Source: Struthio camelus (taxonomy: Eukaryota > Chordata > Aves > Struthioniformes > Struthionidae). From it: a stretch of 64,000 nt of DNA. Below the pieces are notes generated by a model. That model saw nothing but the letters and a program-made list of their open reading frames with translations, was not told where the DNA came from and ran no database searches. Numbering within the stretch: position 1 is the stretch's first letter; each line of letters starts with the position of its first letter. Positions 61,661-64,000 of the stretch are shown in pieces. The DNA is taken from assembly GCF_040807025.1 (NCBI RefSeq), contig NC_090944.1, forward strand, positions 115,872,738 to 115,936,737. Direction: 5' to 3'. The translations under genes were made by a program, and so were the position numbers.

Positions 61661-64000
61661 CATATTTTACTTTAAGGGAAGAGGGATAATGCTTGCTACT
61701 CTTTGAATGGAAGTAAGAAAAGGTAATGCTTATTGGTTTGTTTCCTTCTTAGAAAAACAAAATAAAAACCCCCCCACAATACAAAAAAAAAAAAAAGCAA
61801 TCAAAAGTGGAAGCTTGTTTAATATTGCTCTACCATCATCCTGAAAGGCATAATAATTTGAGTTACACATCTGAACTGATTGGAGTTACAGAATCATATC
61901 TCCTTTTTGCATTTAACAATATATACAATATAAAATAAATACATTTACACAAATGGACATTGGTTGGAGCACACGGTATGATACACATCACAAAAATATA
62001 CAGTTGATTGCTATACAGATGTGAAGCCCATCTACAGCTATAGACATGTTTGTTTTTGTTTCTTTTTTTTTTAACTACTGGCTATTATGCAACTCCTGGA
62101 TTATTATAAGCAGTTTAATTTTTTTTGTCCTTTTGCGATCTTTGCACGATAAGACTGCCATAAAATGTTTTCCTAGGCAGGTAAACAGAGACGCTTAAAT
62201 AATTAAAATACAATCACCAACACCCATTTTCTCTTCTATAAGAAAAATAGCAGTTTTAATTTTTTATATCTTTTTTATGTTATCATTTAAATGCAAAATA
62301 GTGGAATAAATACAACAATCTGATCTGATTGAAACAAATGTGTAACTTCTGGGAGTTACACAATCATATTGCTTTAAATAAGAAAAAATTAAAAAATGAA
62401 GCAAAAATAGAAATTAAATTGTTATGGCTAAAACATACACCCTTTGAAATTTTCCCAACACTTCACATTAAGTAAGTGGTCTTGAAAGAACTCTTCTCCA
62501 GCAAGGTTTAAGATGAACAATACTATAAAGCCCGTGCAGTTCTTTTAGCTATATTTCAGTCTTGAGATACTTGTTCTTTTGCAGCTCCAAAAAATTACTG
62601 AAAAAGAAAACTAAAATTTGCACCGTGTGCCTTTAACACATCTCCATTTTTTTGTGTTTTTGTGTATTTTTTAGTTGATTGGCTTTTGACCCTGAAGCCC
62701 AAGTTCTTTAATGTGATACAGCAAAAACAATATTTATATTATATATTTATATATATATAGTGTACTTGAACAGTAGCAACTTAAACCCTGCACAAACTTT
62801 CTGGAAAATAAACTTTTTTTTTGCACTCTTACATATATAAATAATCTTATAGAATCAGCACCTTTTTCCCAGGAGTTGTATTTTTTTTTTTTTTGTCATT
62901 TTTAAAAAGGGATGTGCCAATTTCTGAACTCCTATCACAGCTATAAATTTCAAGTTATTGACCATCTGAATGAATTGCTAATGATGATTTATCTAGAATC
63001 ACACTACAGTCACTTCTCTACTGAGAAAACACAATCTACAATATAGTCCCATATAGCTAATGATAGATACACAGTTTTTCTCTAGCACAAGGCTGATGTA
63101 GCATCAGCCCATTGTATTTTGTTTAAAGCACACAAAGTAGCAATAGTTTTGGAAACTTGTCCGCACCAAAAAAGTTTTGCAACAACACAGAGCGAGTTAA
63201 TAACAACATCTGAGAGATGATTGAATAAAAGCTATATTTACAGCATTTAAAAATTAGACTTATCTATAATCTTGAAATATTCAAAGTTTTATTTCTAAGC
63301 TATACATTGGTATTCTATAATAAACTGTTACAGAAATTATCCCTTGTTTTGAAAATATTATGATCTCAATGTGTATCTGTTCATAACGAGTATTTGTTTG
63401 GAGCTTCAATCTCTTAATTATTACTAGGAAGAACCTTATTACCGGTAAGGAATAGAATATACTACTGTAATCTCCTGAGGAATTGTACATCCAATATTGT
63501 CTCTAATTCTACCCTGTGTCTATAAGCACACACCACAAGAATCCAAACACCACAAGAAGAACAAGACAACAGTCTTCGAATGCAACATAAAAATTCAGAA
63601 AAGCACAGCAAACATGAAACATTGAAAAGCTGAACTACATTTCTTTTGTTTGTTAGGATTACAATTTTAATTACATCTGTGTACATAGAATAAGGATGTT
63701 CACATAGTACAGGGAGCAGCTACTAACACTGGTACATTGGTATAGCATTTGATGGAGGTTATTGTTTATTGGTTATTTAGCGACTGTAGTTTTCTGGGGG
63801 CATCTAATTGGTTTATACATTAGATTACACCTCTTAACAGTCTTGAAACGGACTGACTTTCATGCTGTGACAATACTGGTTGAAAAGCACATATACTGGT
63901 TTAGCTACTTGTTAAAATTGCAATTTACAAAATAAAATCTAAATTAATAAATAATGTCTAGAAGTGTTAAATTCTTGAATTTGGTCAGAAGTCTACTACT
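61661..64000 (-). other. ESRRG: presumed ESRRG 3' UTR (partial)
   Basis: The sequence is uniformly AT-rich, with many short A and T runs, AT-repeat patches (for example 62,747-62,760) and UGUANAUA-like words on the minus strand, as in long regulated 3' UTRs. Known vertebrate gene order places the 3' end of ESRRG, the nuclear receptor ERR-gamma, next upstream of USH2A and in the same orientation. The terminal ESRRG coding sequence was not found, so the stop codon lies beyond 64,000. Reading frames here are short and meaningless. The assignment rests on synteny and composition, not on recognised UTR sequence. Confidence 0.5.

Noticed and set aside
62500..64000. ESRRG terminal coding exon
   Set aside because: No minus-strand sequence encoding the receptor C-terminus was seen, so the stop codon must lie past the window end.

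Overview
The window is vertebrate nuclear DNA, most likely from a bird. It is AT-rich and intron-like, it carries worn-down CR1 LINE fragments and MIR/L2-like remnants, and it has no Alu, B1 or L1 sequence. A turtle or crocodilian cannot be excluded, but the gene spacing is compact (about 28 kb between two genes that I recall as about 80 kb apart in human). Almost all of the sequence is non-coding. Only two coding exons can be supported.

Minus strand, 33,071 down to 27,114: the first two coding exons of USH2A (usherin). The protein they encode matches the usherin N-terminus that I recognise. The exon lengths, 485 nt and 166 nt, agree with the human coding coordinates c.1-485 and c.486-651 as I remember them. 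Positions 1-27,113 are the 5' part of the next intron. I found no exon 4 there. That intron holds three antisense CR1 fragments (10.5-11.5, 20.9-23.6 and 24.6-24.8 kb), one sense CR1 3' portion (14.9-16.2 kb) and several older repeats.

Upstream of USH2A, at about 33,930-34,720, is a CpG island that probably holds the noncoding first exon and the promoter. It contains an RFX-type X-box (34,149-34,161), a minus-strand CCAAT box (34,399-34,403) and a tandemly duplicated YY1-type motif on the plus strand. The last suggests divergent transcription.

Positions 34,720-61,650 are intergenic. They hold ancient repeats, a second CpG island at about 57,280-57,730 with no recognisable gene, and several AT-rich, homeodomain-site-rich blocks that look like conserved enhancers. 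From about 61,650 to the window end the sequence looks like a long AT-rich 3' UTR on the minus strand. By known vertebrate gene order (KCTD3-USH2A-ESRRG, with USH2A and ESRRG in the same orientation) this should be the ESRRG 3' UTR; no ESRRG coding sequence is in the window.

The most unusual structure is a 144-bp near-perfect inverted repeat (61,517-61,660) with an 8-nt loop. It overlaps the best distal polyadenylation signal of the presumed ESRRG transcript. I found no operon-like, CRISPR-like or otherwise unprecedented system; the candidates worth checking are regulatory.
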